From positions 434,001-498,000 of the forward strand of contig WOFQ01000006.1 in assembly GCA_012184525.1 (NCBI GenBank): DNA of 64,000 bases. The letters run 5' to 3'. The translations under genes and the position numbers were made by a program. Within the stretch, counting starts at the first letter, position 1. Each line of letters starts with the position of its first letter. Of the stretch, positions 44,207-57,537 are shown piece after piece. This stretch comes from Xenoacremonium recifei. Its lineage: Eukaryota; Ascomycota; Sordariomycetes; Hypocreales; Nectriaceae. The notes beneath the pieces were generated by a model. It was not told where the DNA came from, did not search any database, and saw nothing but the letters and a program-made list of their open reading frames with translations.

Positions 44207-44776
44207 ATGACTACGCTCTACGCCCAGACTGTTCCCGTCTTCATCAGGTACTTGAAGAACCTATCTGGACTTCTCGACAAAGGCGCCGCCTTTTGCGCTG
44301 AGAAGGGCGTCAAGCCCGAAGAGGTCATCAACTACCGTCTGTACGAGGACATGCGAGGGTGAGTATTCCCAACTGTCCACGCCTTTAACCTCACCATTCT
44401 GACCTTTCCCAGCCTTGCATACCAAGTGCACTCCTGCTCCAACACCTCCAAATTCGCCGTGCAGCGCCTCGGCGCCACCAACTTCCCCTACTTCGACGAC
44501 AAAGAAGAGACCTTCGAAGAGCTGCAGTCGCGCATCCAGCGCACCATCCAGCTGCTGGAAGAAGTCCCCGCTGAGACCATCAACGGCAAGCAGGACGACG
44601 AGATCATCATGGAGACGCGCATGGGCAACTTCCGCTTCACGGGCCAGCGCTACATCTCCGAGTACATCATCCCCAATTTCCATTTTCACATGACCACGGC
44701 TTATTGCATCTTGCGGACGCAGGGCGTGCCGGTGGGAGCGCTGGATTACATGAAGGATGTTTTTGAGAAGGTCTAG
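44207..44776 (+). CDS. DUF1993 family protein
   Basis: Exons are 44207-44358 and 44413-44776, giving 171 aa. The text TLYAQTVPVFIRYLKNLSGL, RLYEDMRGLAYQV and FPYFDDKEETFEELQSRIQR is characteristic of the DUF1993 family, which is common in bacteria and fungi and has a four-helix DinB-like fold. The intron (44359-44412) interrupts the conserved MRGLAYQV segment. The biochemical role is not known; DinB-like proteins often bind metals or thiols. The protein is small, cytosolic and without signal peptide. Confidence 0.88.
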
Positions 44777-45067
44777 GAGGTGACGGCGGGTACTTTGGTG
44801 ACAAGGCGGTATGGCGCATGGCGGGCCAGGGACTAATCCAGGGCATATTGTGTGAGAATCAACAAATGAATCACGCAACACGGAAATCTTAAGAATACAG
44901 AAAATTTGATCATGCTACTCAACGATGCTGAAATAAAAGGCTGGCATGGCAATGGCCTGAGGAAACACGAACAGGTCGACCGAGCTCCACCATCTGGTAG
45001 TATATATATCATATTAGTGGAGCCACTCTGCAACAATGATCCAGCTACACAGGCGTTACGCCTGGCA

Positions 45068-45139
45068 TCTTCCGTAGTATAGTGGTCAGTATGCAAGCTT
45101 GTCACGCTTGAGACCCGGGTTCAATTCCCGGCGGGAGAG
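45068..45139 (+). tRNA. tRNA-Asp (anticodon GTC)
   Basis: A full cloverleaf is visible. Acceptor stem TCTTCCG (45068-45074) pairs with CGGGAGA (45132-45138) with one G-U pair; the D arm contains AGTGGTCAGT. The anticodon stem CAAGC/GCTTG (45094-45098/45106-45110) encloses TTGTCAC with anticodon GTC at 45101-45103. The T arm is CCGGG TTCAATT CCCGG, and the discriminator is G at 45139. There is no intron. It contains normal A and B box promoters. Confidence 0.96.
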
Positions 45140-45383
45140 ATCCGCCAGACCTGCTCACAGGTTCCTGAATCATTTTTTTGCACTTCGTAACAACTGCTTT
45201 TCTTTTTCATCTCCTTATTCTTCATTTTTGGCAGCTTGTTTCATCAGGTGAAGATGATCTAGATTTTACTTTCTTGTATTCAGTATGAACGTGCAATATT
45301 TTCTTTCGCACATGCAAAGCATATACATTCATAACCTTGCTCGCTTTCCTAGACTTTTTGTTTCCATCCCTTGCTCATCATGA

Positions 45384-46733
45384 TTACGCCTTGAGAACCT
45401 TGACCAGCTCCTTGACCACAGCATCACCAACCTCCTTCGTCGAGGCACTGCCGCCAAGGTCCTTGGTTCGCAGACCGCCATCTAGAGCAACGCGCACAGC
45501 CTCCTCGACGGCCTTGGCCTGCTCGGGTAGGTTGAGCGAGTATCGGAGCAGCATAGCGATAGAGAGAATCGTGCCAATGGGGTTGACAATGCCCTTGCCG
45601 GAGATGTCGGGGGCAGAGCCTGTGCTGGTTAGCATCTTGAATTACTCTTTGAGAAGAGAGTAGATTATTCATACCGTGGATAGGCTCGTAAATGCCGTTG
45701 CACTTGGACTTTCCGTCAGGGATGCCGCTCAGACTGGCACTGGGCAGCAGACCGATGGAGCCGGGGATGACGCTGGCCTCGTCACTGATGATGTCGCCAA
45801 ACAGATTGCTGGTAACCACAACACCATTGAGGCCAGTGGGGTTCTTGACCATGATCATGGCAGCGCTGTCAATCAGCTGGTGCTCGACCTTGAGGTCAGG
45901 AAACTCCTTCTCGAACGTCTCCGTCATGACCTTGCGCCACAGCCGGCTCGTGGCCAGCACATTCGCCTTGTCCAGCGACCACACCTTAGTATCGCCACGT
46001 CCACGGGCCAGGAACCCAGCCAGACGAGCCACGCGCTCAATCTCGGCGCGCGAGTACGGCTCCATATCCCAAGCCTGGCCCGAGCCGTCGTCCTCCTTGC
46101 GGTCGCCGAAGTAGATGCCGCCGGTCAGCTCGCGCACGATGACGAAGTCGGTGCCGCGGCACACCTCGGGCTTGAGCGGGGAGGCGTCGACGAGCGAGTC
46201 GGAGGCGAAGAAGCAGGGCCGCAGGTTGCCGTACGTGCCCATCTCCTTGCGCAGGCGCAGCAGGCCCTGTTCCGGGCGCACGGCGCCGGTGCCCCATTTG
46301 GGACCGCCGATGGCGCCGAGGAGGACGGCGTCGGCGCTCTTTGCGGCGGCGAGGGTCTCGTCGGTGAGGGGGTTGCCGTGAGCGTCGATGGAGCACTGAG
46401 AGAGAGAAGAGAAGGGATTAGTTGGAGAAGTTGAGGGGGTCGGGATGGTGCAAGACGTACGCCGCCCATGAGGTGCTCCTGGATGTTGAACTTGCCCGCG
46501 CTGGGGCTGTTCTCCTCGATCGTCTTGAGGACCTAGCAGACAGTCAATTCTCCTGTCCTGTCTCTCGAGTATCCGGTGTCGCTGCGCAGCCTATCCGTAC
46601 CTTGATGCCTTCCGCCACGACCTGTTGTTACATGTTAGTCTCGAGCTCCCTCTGTGGTGTTCCGCCCACGCCGAAGACTTACCTCCGGGCCGCAGTGGTC
46701 GCCGGCAAGAACGACAATGTTGTGAGTCGCCAT
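45384..46733 (-). CDS. leu2: 3-isopropylmalate dehydrogenase (leucine biosynthesis)
   Basis: Exons are 46733-46683, 46621-46601, 46532-46461, 46395-45675 and 45619-45384, giving 366 aa. The second exon is only 21 bp (VVAEGIK). The protein starts MATHNIVVLAGDHCGPEV and has the LeuB/Leu2 signatures: LGAIGGPKWGTG, the RPEQGLLRLRKEMGTYGNLR substrate loop, KANVLATSRLWRKV, and the metal/NAD site NLFGDIISDEASVIPGSIGL and EPIHGSAPDISGKG. The length is normal. It oxidatively decarboxylates 3-isopropylmalate to 2-oxoisocaproate with NAD in the cytosol, the third step of leucine synthesis. All catalytic segments look intact. Confidence 0.96.
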
Positions 46734-47436
46734 TTCGAACTTCTTTCTCGTACGGGAAGTGACAATTGATTTCTGCAATTCAATCACAAGAAGAAGAAGA
46801 AGAGTCAAGAGTTGCGATCCGGACAGCTGCCCCGCCTCAGCGAGGAAGTTTACCGTTGCCCTCTACCCCACCTGCCGAGATCGGAGCCTGGGGTTATTGC
46901 CGGCTCGGCCCAGCAGCTTCAGTCTAGATAGAGGTTGCTTTTGGTCGCATGCTTGAGGCTCAGTTCTCAACTTCCGGCTGAGAATTCTCCAAAGATATCG
47001 GGCTCAAGTCACCTTCCTGACACTTCAAGATCCCATCTCATTTACTTAGTTTGGCTAACTACACCACTCATCTTCCAGGTCTGCTTCAAGCCGGCCGTTG
47101 CATAGCTCCAAGCTCTTCCTGACAAAAGCCTGCGTCTGATACGCTATTTGAAGCTGGTCTCCATAAACCAAGTGGACACGCCGTCTCTACCACGACTCCC
47201 AAAGTCAGTCCACCTTCATTCATCCTTTCGCATCAATCGTCAATCATACAATACTCAAATTTTTGCTTGTATATGCGGCGGGAGCCCTTTGTCTTATCTT
47301 GTCTTGTCGTGCTCTCTCAACTCCATCTTCGATCGCGTAACATACAAAATACACCGAATAAGGTACCCAAGAAGAGCGTCCAATCATGCTTCAGCACTCT
47401 CCCCCCTTTTACTCCTGAAGAACATCATGTATCCCA
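46734..47436. other. Intergenic region: LEU2 promoter and PHD gene 3' flank
   Basis: 703 bp. CCGG-containing words occur (46896, 46975, 47091) but no complete CCGGNNCCGG Leu3 site was found. No other feature was recognised. Confidence 0.45.
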
Positions 47437-49865
47437 TCATCGAAAGTTTCGAAAAGATTTGTTTGCAAGCGGAGACGCCACAGATGCCGCTGCATTATTG
47501 GCCATCCCGCGTCCCGTTTCTCTCATCCGACCTCCTCTCATGTTAGGTGTATTCGCGCAAAACGCGCAGATGTAGACGCGAGGTAGTGTGCGTCGATTAA
47601 TATTGGTACACTTCCCGTGAAGCCACATTTCGCAAGACTCGCTGCCGCCAAATTAGTCAAAAGTTCTGATTTCACTCCACATCAACGCGGGACACAATAT
47701 GAGGGTTACAAACCATTGTACCATGAAGCCGTCTCCCTCACTGATTCGATTGTTGTGGCAGATGCATCTGACATCACGGCGGTCCACAAAGTTCGAATCA
47801 TTGAGAGTCGACGGCGAGATCGTATCGTTACGAGAGCCACCCACATTCGTGTCGAGGAACCGCTGCCCCCTGACGCTGCCCAAGTGGCTGGACCTCTTCT
47901 GTCGACCCTCAACCAACTTCCTTAGCTCGCTCGCTGCATCGCCGACCTTTTCATGGGGGTCATTCATGACAGTTTCGGCTTCGCTCTCTCCGTCGTGGTG
48001 GGAGCCCGGATCCTCATTAGAGTGACTGCTTAAGCTTCTCTCGCTGCTGCTACGCTTAGACGAGTGAAAGATGGAGCCCACAGGCTTACGAGGATCTGGC
48101 AGCGCAAAAGAAGCGTTGAAGGAGTTGTTCCGGCTGGGGATAATAATTGGCTCATCATCACTGGAAGAACCGTCATCCGATGCATCCCAATCATCCCTTC
48201 GGCTAGAATCTCGCGAGGGCCGTCTCGGGCTGATGTTTTCGTTGCCTGCGGATGATCCAATCGCCAGCGTCGCTTCCGCTCGAGCACGTCCATGTGCATC
48301 AATTGTAAATCTAACAGAACGCCAGGTCTGCGGCTGGGGGATAGCCTCAGGGATCGATGCCAGACTTGATAGGCGGTGTTGATGCTTCAACGGCGATGAC
48401 CGTCCCGAGGGCCTCGCCATTGGCCTGTTGTTGGAGTCAACGCTGGATGCGTTACTGGCCTGCGAAACCGGTCGGGGAGCAGGAGCCAGCTTCGGTAGCG
48501 CAGGCCGGCCGGGGCCTCGTTTTCCACGATTTTCACTCATGCTGCGGCCCAAAGCAGGTCGAGATGCCTTGACGGGACTGCTGGCGAGAGCTCGTTCAGG
48601 GGCTTTTCCAACCCGAACATCCTGAACACTGGATGATCTCCGCAAGTCACCACCACTCGTCATGGACGATCTCGATCCGGATTCTGCAATTGCCGCCTCG
48701 GCCGAGCCTGAGCCTGTCATCGAAGGGTAGGTGAGGTCCATTGCCGACATAGACCGTTGAAACAAAAGCCCTGGATCTACTGCATCACCGGGGTTTATAA
48801 TGCCAAATGGATCCTCCATGGGAGCGAACGTATTAGAGATGATGGTACCTGTCACGGGAGTCATCTGGTCAACCATCTGAGGCTTGGGAGCCAGTGCTCT
48901 CTCACGCCTCACGGGTTGCATTGTTTCTTGGCCAGGTTGTAGCATCGGGGCACTGGGCTCTTGGAAGAGTGGGATCTCATTATTCCAGTCGAAGGATCCC
49001 GTATGCCGATGCGCCGAAACAGGCCCAGCCTGGAACACATGGCCCTGAGCGTTGAAATCCAGGTCCATGCTCATTGAAGGATCCCAAAAATTAGCCGGGG
49101 CGGCAGCAGGCGCTGACATTGGGTATCCAAACATGTCGCCCGAAGCTGCCATTAGTGCAGCTAGGTCATGTTGGGACGCCCCGGTGAAGTCCGGCTGCGC
49201 AAAGCTCTGGTCATTTTGCATGATGAGGTTGGCTGCAAGCTTCCGCTTCCCACGGTGGTCGGTGGGTGGCGGCGTTGCGGTCTGCACTGGCTCGGATTCT
49301 GTGACAGTTCCCCTCCGAGGTTTCTTCGCCGACCCTTGTCTCGACTTGGATGTATCCGGGCTGAGAGGAAGATCTTGGTCGGCAGAGTATTCCTTTGGTA
49401 CCGTTAGGCAGTTGGGTGAAGAGGCCAGGCGACGAGAAGGCTCGACTGGCGGCAACGGTAGATCAGGATTCGGTGAGAAGTGGTTCACATGAGAAGCTAT
49501 CTGGGCAGCAAGACCCTCGGCGGAGAGGAGCCTCTTGTGGGTGTATTTTATAGTGGTGGGATCGAAGTCTCCGAAGGGATGCTGCGTCCCCCGGAGGTCC
49601 CCCGGAGTAGAATTGAAGACGGAGTATTCCTCCGCAAACCGCGGTGTCCTCCCAGTGGAGTCGTTTGTGAAGTGGTTGTGGTTCGGAGTCTCGAATACTG
49701 GACTTGGGAAGACGGCCGACGTAGGTGTCTGTTTAGGTGTAGGAGGATGGGGGGTTCGATCTCCAAGGCTAGATTTTGAAAAGAAACTCGGTCAGACAAC
49801 TCGGAAACCAAGAAGCGGAAAGGAGGAGGACAGGCTTACCTTAGATTTGCTTGATCTTTATTCAT
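47437..49865 (-). CDS. PHD-finger protein, probable chromatin or transcription regulator
   Basis: Exons are 49865-49840, 49768-47714 and 47641-47437, giving 761 aa. The large middle exon has no usable ATG; the start MNKDQANL comes from a 26-bp first exon. The last exon completes a C4HC3 PHD finger at about 672-716: CICHNN, MVQCESC split by the intron, MWLHGKC and ICAFC. The rest is low complexity, rich in Ser, Pro and Arg, with KRGPGRPALPKL (an AT-hook-like GRP core) near the middle and a conserved RNNSFNASFALPDPRKPVGS block. PHD fingers read histone H3 tails, so a nuclear role is likely. The target complex is unknown. The gene is preceded by a very long gene-free region. Confidence 0.85.
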
Positions 49866-52800
49866 AGCCAAACCGATCTGGTGTGCACGCTCCAGATTCG
49901 ATCTGGCGGTGGATGGAAAAAAATTGCGGGCTCACAGCTCGAAATATGAATCAAGAATTCGAACAGGCTTTGGAGCAGAGCTTCTTGAGCAACAGCAGTG
50001 ACACAGGAAACAAGCCGAGACGGCAAAGTGCGAGTATGAGACCGTAATAGTTGGACAGGTGTAATATAGCCGTGGGCGGTTGGACGTCGAGACGAGATTG
50101 GAACAGGCGGTAGATGGTGGATCACGGATTGTCGTATCTCATTATTCGAGGGTCGTAAAAATTATCATGACAGACAGGAAGGGACAACACATTAAGTCTA
50201 AGGATAGAGAGGCAAGCCGGTCGAGAAAAAGGCGAGGAGGGATCGAGGTCGTCAAGGCGGATGAGGAGAGACTTGCGCTGTGTTCAGTTGCCGGTCAGCT
50301 TTGCCTTTAGCGGGATGGAGGAAAAATGCAAAGGGAGAGGAAACGCACCACCGCAAAAGCGCCCCCCAAAGAGGGGCAGGGAGAGGTGAAAAAGGAGCGA
50401 TGCTAGAGCGGCCGGCAAAAGGCCTCGAGGCAGCTCAGCAAGGGAGAGATGTCTAGCGGCCAATGGAGGAGGTGCAGGAGGGAGAAGACGGAGGGAGGAG
50501 AGGAGGAAGAGAGGCTGAGATGAGGGGAGGAAGACAAGCAAGTACTCAACCAGACGGGAACTGTGATACGGATGAGCAGCCGCTTACCCTGCTATTAGGC
50601 AGAAGACGGCCCAGAATTGGGGATGGATGTCCGGCCAGCGTCCACTAAAAGGGAGCCCTGGAGCGGGCAGAAAGTCACTGGGTGGGCCAGCAGGCTGGGC
50701 TGGAGGGGAGCTGGAGCGCTGCACGGCAACTGATTAGTTGGTCGGTAGGCGCTGAGATGCAGTGGTGTTGGAGGGATGCCCGCAGCTGAGAGACGATCTG
50801 GAGCGAGCTGGACCAGGCGATTGCAGTGGGTAGATGGTGATGGCCGGTTGAGCAACGGATAACGTGATGGTTGAGCTTCAGGGTTGGGGACGAGAGCACC
50901 TTCCTGAACCTGAGGTGGCAGCTGCCCGCGGGAGGTACGCCTTCCTTTCATTCAAGGGACTCGAGCTGACCTGACCTGAACTGAACTGAACTCTTCCTCA
51001 TCCAACATCGGCCAAATAGATCCTACGTTCACGCTTCCGCAACCTGTGCCAGACGCCGGCGACGATCGGTGGACCAACGGCAATGGCAGGCAAACGCTCA
51101 CCGAAGCTACGGCTGGCTAACAGCAAACGCTCCGTAGCTCCCTCTTGTTGTCCAGGGACCACCAGCTGGCCGAATCACCCAACACCACGCAAGGGCCCTG
51201 TTTACTCGCTCCCGTTGATGAAGCAATCGCACATGCCGGAGAATAGAGTCGTTCGATTTCTTCTAGTCCTAGCATTCACGCTCTTATCGTTGCACGGGCG
51301 ATACGCTTCCGCGTGCCAGCACCACTGTCCTCCGAGGCTAGCAGTTGGCATGTCTCTCCCTCCACGCCGGGCCAGCGCCGACAAGATTACATGTCTCGAA
51401 CGGCCAGAGACACGGCAAATGAGGCACAGAAACCACCAGCAAACGCTGCAGAAAACATGTTGCTTTTCTCTCACGAGGCGATAGGGCATCCCTCGCATAA
51501 TCTCGGCCGCTGTCATGCTCCTCATTCGGCCGTCAAGTTGCATCTCCGCCAGCCTGTCTAAACTGTTGGTTCTCCGCATTGGCGGACTGCCAACGGCCTG
51601 AACTCTGTCTGACCACCACCCAAACCTTCTCCTTGTTCCTGCAGATGGCCTCCTCGAGCTTATAGGGCTTGCGGCTCTTGACTGGTCCAGAGCTCCTCGC
51701 CGGGACGTTGCGCTAAAATAACGGACACCAGACAACGAGCAACGGCCGGGACTCTCCTCGAGAACAAGATAAATCCACGGGAGTTCGTCCTTCCGAACCC
51801 CTCAATCCGGCTCTTGCAAGAAATAATTAAATTGTCCCGCTGGACGTACGATGCTCAGGTCGCATACCTGGCCTTGAACCACAAGCAGATCTCGATCTCA
51901 GCAGTCTAAGAAGCCGCTATCAGCTCCGTCGTCTGGGGTGCGACCCTCCGCCGAGCATAGCTAAAGCCAGAGTAGCTTCTCCTCCGGGTCCTGTTGGGCC
52001 CTTGATCTACCTCCGACTACCCTGGACGATCCTACAGCTTCTGGACTAATTAGTCTGCGTACGTGAGCCTGTCACCCGAATGTCTACCCAAAAGAGCAGT
52101 TGGTAACGTTGAATTCCATGATGCTCTGAGGCTCCCTGCCCTCCAATGCTTCTGGTGGACGGAGCAACAGAATCAGAATCAGCCAAATGTCTTGAACCTT
52201 TCGATCGGTTCCGAGACTTTCAACTCGCTACCATCAATTGGCTTTTCCTCTTCAAGAGAGACTTGATTCTGCTACTGCCGCGAGGGAGAGAAAATGTCCC
52301 AAATTGGCTAACTCCCTCGACGGACCCTTCTAACAACACTTCTCGAGACATGGCAAGTCGTCGCAGATCGCAAGTCTACCTGCAAGCCGCAAGCCACAAT
52401 GACGCCGCAAGTTCCAAATCTCGAGACTTGCGTAAACCGTATCATGCCAATTTCCATCGCCCGGAGAAACGCCTCCATGCTGGCTCTTAACTGCGCTCGC
52501 GCGAGTGAAGACCTTCGGAGCGACGACCTTCCTCCAATAGCTCCCGCTCCCCGCAATGAACCCGCCTTATCTGGTCTCTCCAATCGCATCAACAACCACA
52601 TCGATGGCGAGCAAAACCCCCTCCAACTTGCACTGCCCTCCTCTTCAATCAGGCCACAGACGGCCTAGAATCAAAACAAGACGGAAAATCATAGCAGCTA
52701 GTTCTTAGGGTCCAGTCCTTAGTTTCTCGCATCGGGTTTCGACGAAAGCTGATAAACCGCGCCGACTCTTGCATCCTCTACCAAATCTCAACCGCGGGCT

Positions 52801-55400
52801 CTGACGGCCAAGTGACGTCTAAACTCTCAAGACCCCTGCCCTGCCCCAGTGCAGCTCTTTAGGAAAGATACCTAAAAGGGCCGTCCTGGCCGGAGGTGCC
52901 GAGCGCGGCGTGGGAAAATCCGGGGACCGCATCGTCAGACTCATTTCCGACGACGGATGACGCCCCAGCGAGGGGATTATGAGGATGGCCTCAAGACGCA
53001 AATTCTTGTGACCGACGCAAAACAATGGCAGAAGCGATTCCAGGGTCCTTTGATCAGCGTCTTATTGTCCCGCACACTCGACTGGACGACAAGCCCCTCA
53101 TTGTTCCAAGCAGCAAGTTTGACACCACGTGCATTGGCGCAAATGGATTGGCCCTGGAGGAGCGATAGCGCAAAGGTCAACAAAGATGGAGGGTGACTAG
53201 TGAGAAGGACCAGGGGTTAAAGTGCTTGCATTGGACGGTGCGATTATCTCAACCCAGTTCTCGTACACCACCAAATCAACACCGAAGCTTTTCGTTCACC
53301 TTGAATGGCCATTCAACGCGAAGGATACTCCATTGGGTGCACTCGAGTTACATTCGATCTAGTTCGCAGCCAAGCGCACATGACAGACATGCAGCAAACT
53401 TCAACACAACCTCTTCCAACCCTCCTACAACAAGATGTCTGGTATGAGGAGTTTTCTTCAAATCTCCCGTTCATCCTTCACCCCATTCCAACCAACAATT
53501 GCCGGCAAAGCCACCTCAACACCATCCCAGCTGAACAGACCCTGCAACCCCTCCCCATAAGGCTCACGACCCACCATCCACCTCATCCCCCCTCTTGGCC
53601 GGAAAGCTCACTGGCCTAGCGGGCAACCAACACCTGCATGAATCTGGGAGATTGGCATCCAGGATCTTTCTTCGCCACTGGGAACGTCAGCCGTGAGGAC
53701 GGGTCAAGCCCAGGATCCCCCAACTTCGTATCGCCGACCCTTGCGGCGCATCTGCCAGATTGAGTGTCGGTGGCTCGGAAGGTTCACGTCGTCAGCTTGG
53801 TCTTCTTCCGAGCCCGCGCACCCGGAGGGGTTCCTTCAACCTTGAATACGGATACCTTCTGGATCTTTCAGTTGACCCTGTCGATATGAGGTTCTGCGCC
53901 GAGTGATATATCCCCATATCCCGGCCCGTCTTACGACTTGCTAAAGTTCCCCTCGCTTCGATGCGGACTTCTCAGGGACGTGGCCAGGACTCGGGTACCT
54001 GCACCTCGCGGCATGGGCATGGTTCCGACCTAAACACGTGGATGGACGAGTGTTCAGGGGTCTGAAGACTTGCCAGTTGACAAACAGAGTGTTGACTCAT
54101 AACTAACAAGACTATATCGCAGTTGCGATATTATAACTCAGAAGGACTTTTTTTTTTTTTAGAGTGACAACTCATCCATTACGAGGAGTAGTATCGACCT
54201 TAACTAGCCATCGGATCGAAGCCGCGAGTTTCGAAACAAGGGCATGTACGATCTCTTGAGTTGACGCCGAGGGGTTCGTCGGAATACGCCGTATATGTAG
54301 GTACTCTGTATCGTACTCAACCACAACACTCCACTCAAGAATGCCGGCATCAACCCGATTCCTAAGGAATTCATCCCATTATTTGCCTTTATCCAGCGAC
54401 CTAGTGGACTTGAGAGAATGGCCTGATATGGCTCTTCCTCTTCAGTCACCTATTTTCTTATCGTCCACTCTTATCAAGAACCAGACTTCAGCTGTGTTAA
54501 GTCTCCCCAAAGTCCCATTAAGTCCCGATTCGTCAAATCCCGGCAACGATCACAAGCCAGCCACGACAGCTGGTGGCTGGATGTTTCCTCGGACTCCGCC
54601 CGCGAAACGCTTCCAGACGACATCTGCTTCACGAACTGTTTCAGCACCCCCTTACAGCGTCTACACAGCCACGTTTGCAACGCAACCCCATTCCCCTGGT
54701 TCAAGACTCGTAAGTGCCAAGTAGCAGAAAATAGCTGTACCGTAATTCATCGTAAGACTCTATCTAAGGTGCGTTCCGTCTGACTGCCCAGCAGATCTGC
54801 TCGTTCAATCATCAGGCCCCATCGCCGGGGCGACTATACTAGACTATCTAAGATACGATTAAGAAAAGATTTGCTTCGTCTGGTTGTTTGCCGGGTATCC
54901 CTAAACCGCTCGAAAGCCCCCCTTAGTGCAGCGCAAAGAAAGAGCAAGAATCGCATCCCATCAGTGGCTTTTTTTTCGATTCCTCCAAAACTAGACATTT
55001 GTTGTTTGTTGTTTGCATCCGATTCTGGCCATCGAAGTCATTCTTCCAGAAAATTCGTACGTGGTCGTCGGCGGTGCAGGTTTTTCTACCGTTTTCTCCC
55101 CATAGTTGCGCATTTAAGCAGGATAGAAAAAGGAAATATGTGCAAGATCAAAGAAAATAGTGAAAGAAAAGTGCGCAAAGGTATCGAGGAAGATTCGCTG
55201 GTCAAGTTCGCAGTCTCCCAGTCTTCCGGTTTCTCAGTCCGTATCGTCTATATCCAATCCGAAACCCAATCGTGAAGTAGAAGCAATGATGGCAGTTTCA
55301 GTCGCAAATTTGTGAATCGGTGTGGTGGTGATGGTCCAAGAAATCTAAATAAAAAGTGTAAAGGAAAGGTGTTTCGTCGAGTACATCGGCGCGTTTGATC
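49866..55400. other. 5.5 kb interval without a supported gene
   Basis: Bases 50280-50540 are strongly purine-rich on the plus strand, that is CT-rich in the sense of the PHD gene, and probably form its leader and promoter. From 50950 to 55400 only short overlapping frames occur. The longest, 51202-51735 minus (177 codons), has an ATG but no recognisable content. A T/A-rich spot with a T12 run lies at 54150. Undetected small or non-coding genes remain possible. Confidence 0.4.
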
Positions 55401-57537
55401 TTAAATCATCTCCGGGAAAGCGTCGCCAGGACTGAGAAACTTCCCAGGGCTCAAGTTGAATGATCGTGGTGGCTGAGGAGGCGGGATAGCAGTCATTTGC
55501 TGCTGTTGAGGGTGTGAAGTAATGTGCGGCATCGATGCCGGAGTCGGAGTGTTTGCATTTGACATTGAAACAGGAACGGTCTGAGGCGTCACGGGTCGTT
55601 GAGTTTCCATCTTGGTTTTGGCCATCGTCGAGGCTGCAAGAGCCCTCGCATTGCTGCTCTCACGGCGGCGCTTCGGCGCATCCTTGACTTTAGGGTGCGT
55701 GTGACACTTTGATTGTTAGTTTCATCAACTTCCCAGAGCAATTTAGAACCCGCTCTTACCTTGTACGCGTGTCTGAACCAGGTGGTCCCCTTCTTCTTGC
55801 TGCTCACCAACGCAATCCAGTCGTTGCAGCTCCCGCAGAGACCTTCCCACACGTCGGGGCTGCCATCCATGCGTCTCTTATCCTGCGGTTCTTGGAAAGG
55901 GTTTCCTGTCGCCGCGCTGACTCCATGGGTGAATGACTTGTCGTACCAAAAAGCCGAGTTCTTAAGAACGAGCCATCGACCCGGCTTGCAGATGCCACAC
56001 CAGCCCTCGCGCTTGTTTCCATGTCCACGAACCCATCTTGGTGTGTAAAGGTCTCCTTCAAATCTCAACTCCTGCTCGTGGGGGACCAAGTCTGGGTCTT
56101 CAGGGTTCATATCCTCAGGAGGGGGTGGAATCTGCTCCTCCTGCAGTGCCGCGTACAGGTCTGGGGGGTCTGAGAGATCGGTGTAATGGCCATGCAAGGA
56201 ATGAGGGTCTGCGTTACTCTGAAGCATTCTGAAAAGACCGTGTGAAAGTAGCGGAGGCGGTGCGTCAAAGTGGGTTACGTCGGCGCAGAGAGCCTGTGAG
56301 GGAACCGGGGACATCAGTTGAGAAGGGACTTGAGAAGAGAGCTGAGACGGCAGAAGCATGTTCGGCCTGGAGAAAAGAGGTGGAGGCGCAGCAGCCATCA
56401 TGTACGGTGCCTGTTGAACAGCTTGGAGATTGCCGAAGTTCAACGGTAGCGGGACAGAAGCAACCGGGGGAGAAGAGTGTCGGGAGGACAGCCGCGCAGT
56501 GAAGGCTTCAGGGTGGTAGACGAACTGGGTCGGCTTTCGAGTCGGCATCGTTCCGTAAGATCCTGTAGACCATCGCTTGCTCCTGGCCGTTTCCACGCTG
56601 TAAGGTGCAGTCCTGACACCTGGACGGGGAGAAGGCGTAGCGCCTCCGCCGCGTCCTCGGCTCTGTGTCCTAACAAGTTCCGTCCGGGTCTGTGGTGCCA
56701 TAGTCTGAGGTGGTAAACGGGGAGAAGCAACTGGGGAGAGTTGAGTAGATGACATCAAAGAGTTGCGGTTTGACGTTGGTGGGTAGTCGGAGGTGAAGGA
56801 CTGAGCCTCAGAGAGTGCAGCTGAGAAGTCCTCGTAAGAAGGCATATCGGAGAGAGCTCCAGAAGTCGACATGGTGAAAGAAGAGCCAGACATCCTGCGC
56901 GGGTTGATAGTGCCATCAAATGTCAACGGCTCAGGATCCAGGATATTGTCCTGGTATAAGTCGAGAATCGGAATGATATCATCTGGAGTGCATGCGGCGC
57001 CCAGAGAGTGATCTGGTTCCAATCCCTGAAGGTCCAGATGGTCGTCGCATGGCTTCTGGCCCCAGCAAGCTATTATCTGTTAGTTACGTTTATGATATGC
57101 GCTCGTGCTAGCTCACTGTTGTCCATCGCATATTGGTCCTGGTGCATGGAGATCGGGCGCGACATGGTGTCACTCGGAGTCTGCTGGAGGGATATGGAAG
57201 ACGAGTCCCAAGACATCAAGGACTGGTACTCTTCGCCAATGCAAAACGAGAATCCTTCGTGGATAGTAGCAGGTCGTGGCTTTTGTTGGGTTGTTGGCGT
57301 TGACCACATGTCGTCAGAGGCGACGGCCTCGCCTGTCGCAAGGTCGCTTCCGTTCATTGCAATGATAGGTGTTGTCCGTGGTGGATCGTGTCTTTGGTAT
57401 TGATTATCTGCGTTGCTGAAAGTAAAAGAAGGTGTTGGTATCCGTGGGCAACTGTCGTATGCTGTGTAAGTCGTTTGTTCAAGGAGCGGCGGGGTGAAAG
57501 AAGGACTGGCATACAAGTGCGCTTGACCGGACGCCAT
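55401..57537 (-). CDS. Rua1-type transcriptional regulator (DUF4451/Rua1 C-terminal domain)
   Basis: Exons are 57537-57117, 57069-55760 and 55706-55401, giving 678 aa. Residues 1-440 are disordered and Pro/Ser/Gln-rich. The C-terminal domain (about 455-585) is conserved: LYTPRWVRGHGNKREGWCG, GICKPGRWLVLKNSAFWYDK, the EGLCGSCNDWIALVSSKKKG segment and TTWFRHAYKCHTHPK. Its paired Cys and His residues suggest an unusual zinc-binding DNA-binding fold. The Ustilago member Rua1 activates ustilagic acid genes; ascomycete members are little known. A KDAPKRRR stretch next to the domain is a likely nuclear signal. The start at 57537 (gccATGg context) is the first ATG; upstream open frame has only GTG. 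A 4.4-kb gene-free region lies upstream. Confidence 0.85.

Noticed and set aside
46880..46990. CCGG words upstream of LEU2 as a Leu3 site
   Set aside because: No complete CCGGNNCCGG palindrome was found.
51202..51735. 177-codon ATG-initiated frame on the minus strand
   Set aside because: No domain, no compositional sign of coding, and equally open frames overlap it; listed only as part of the gene-free interval.
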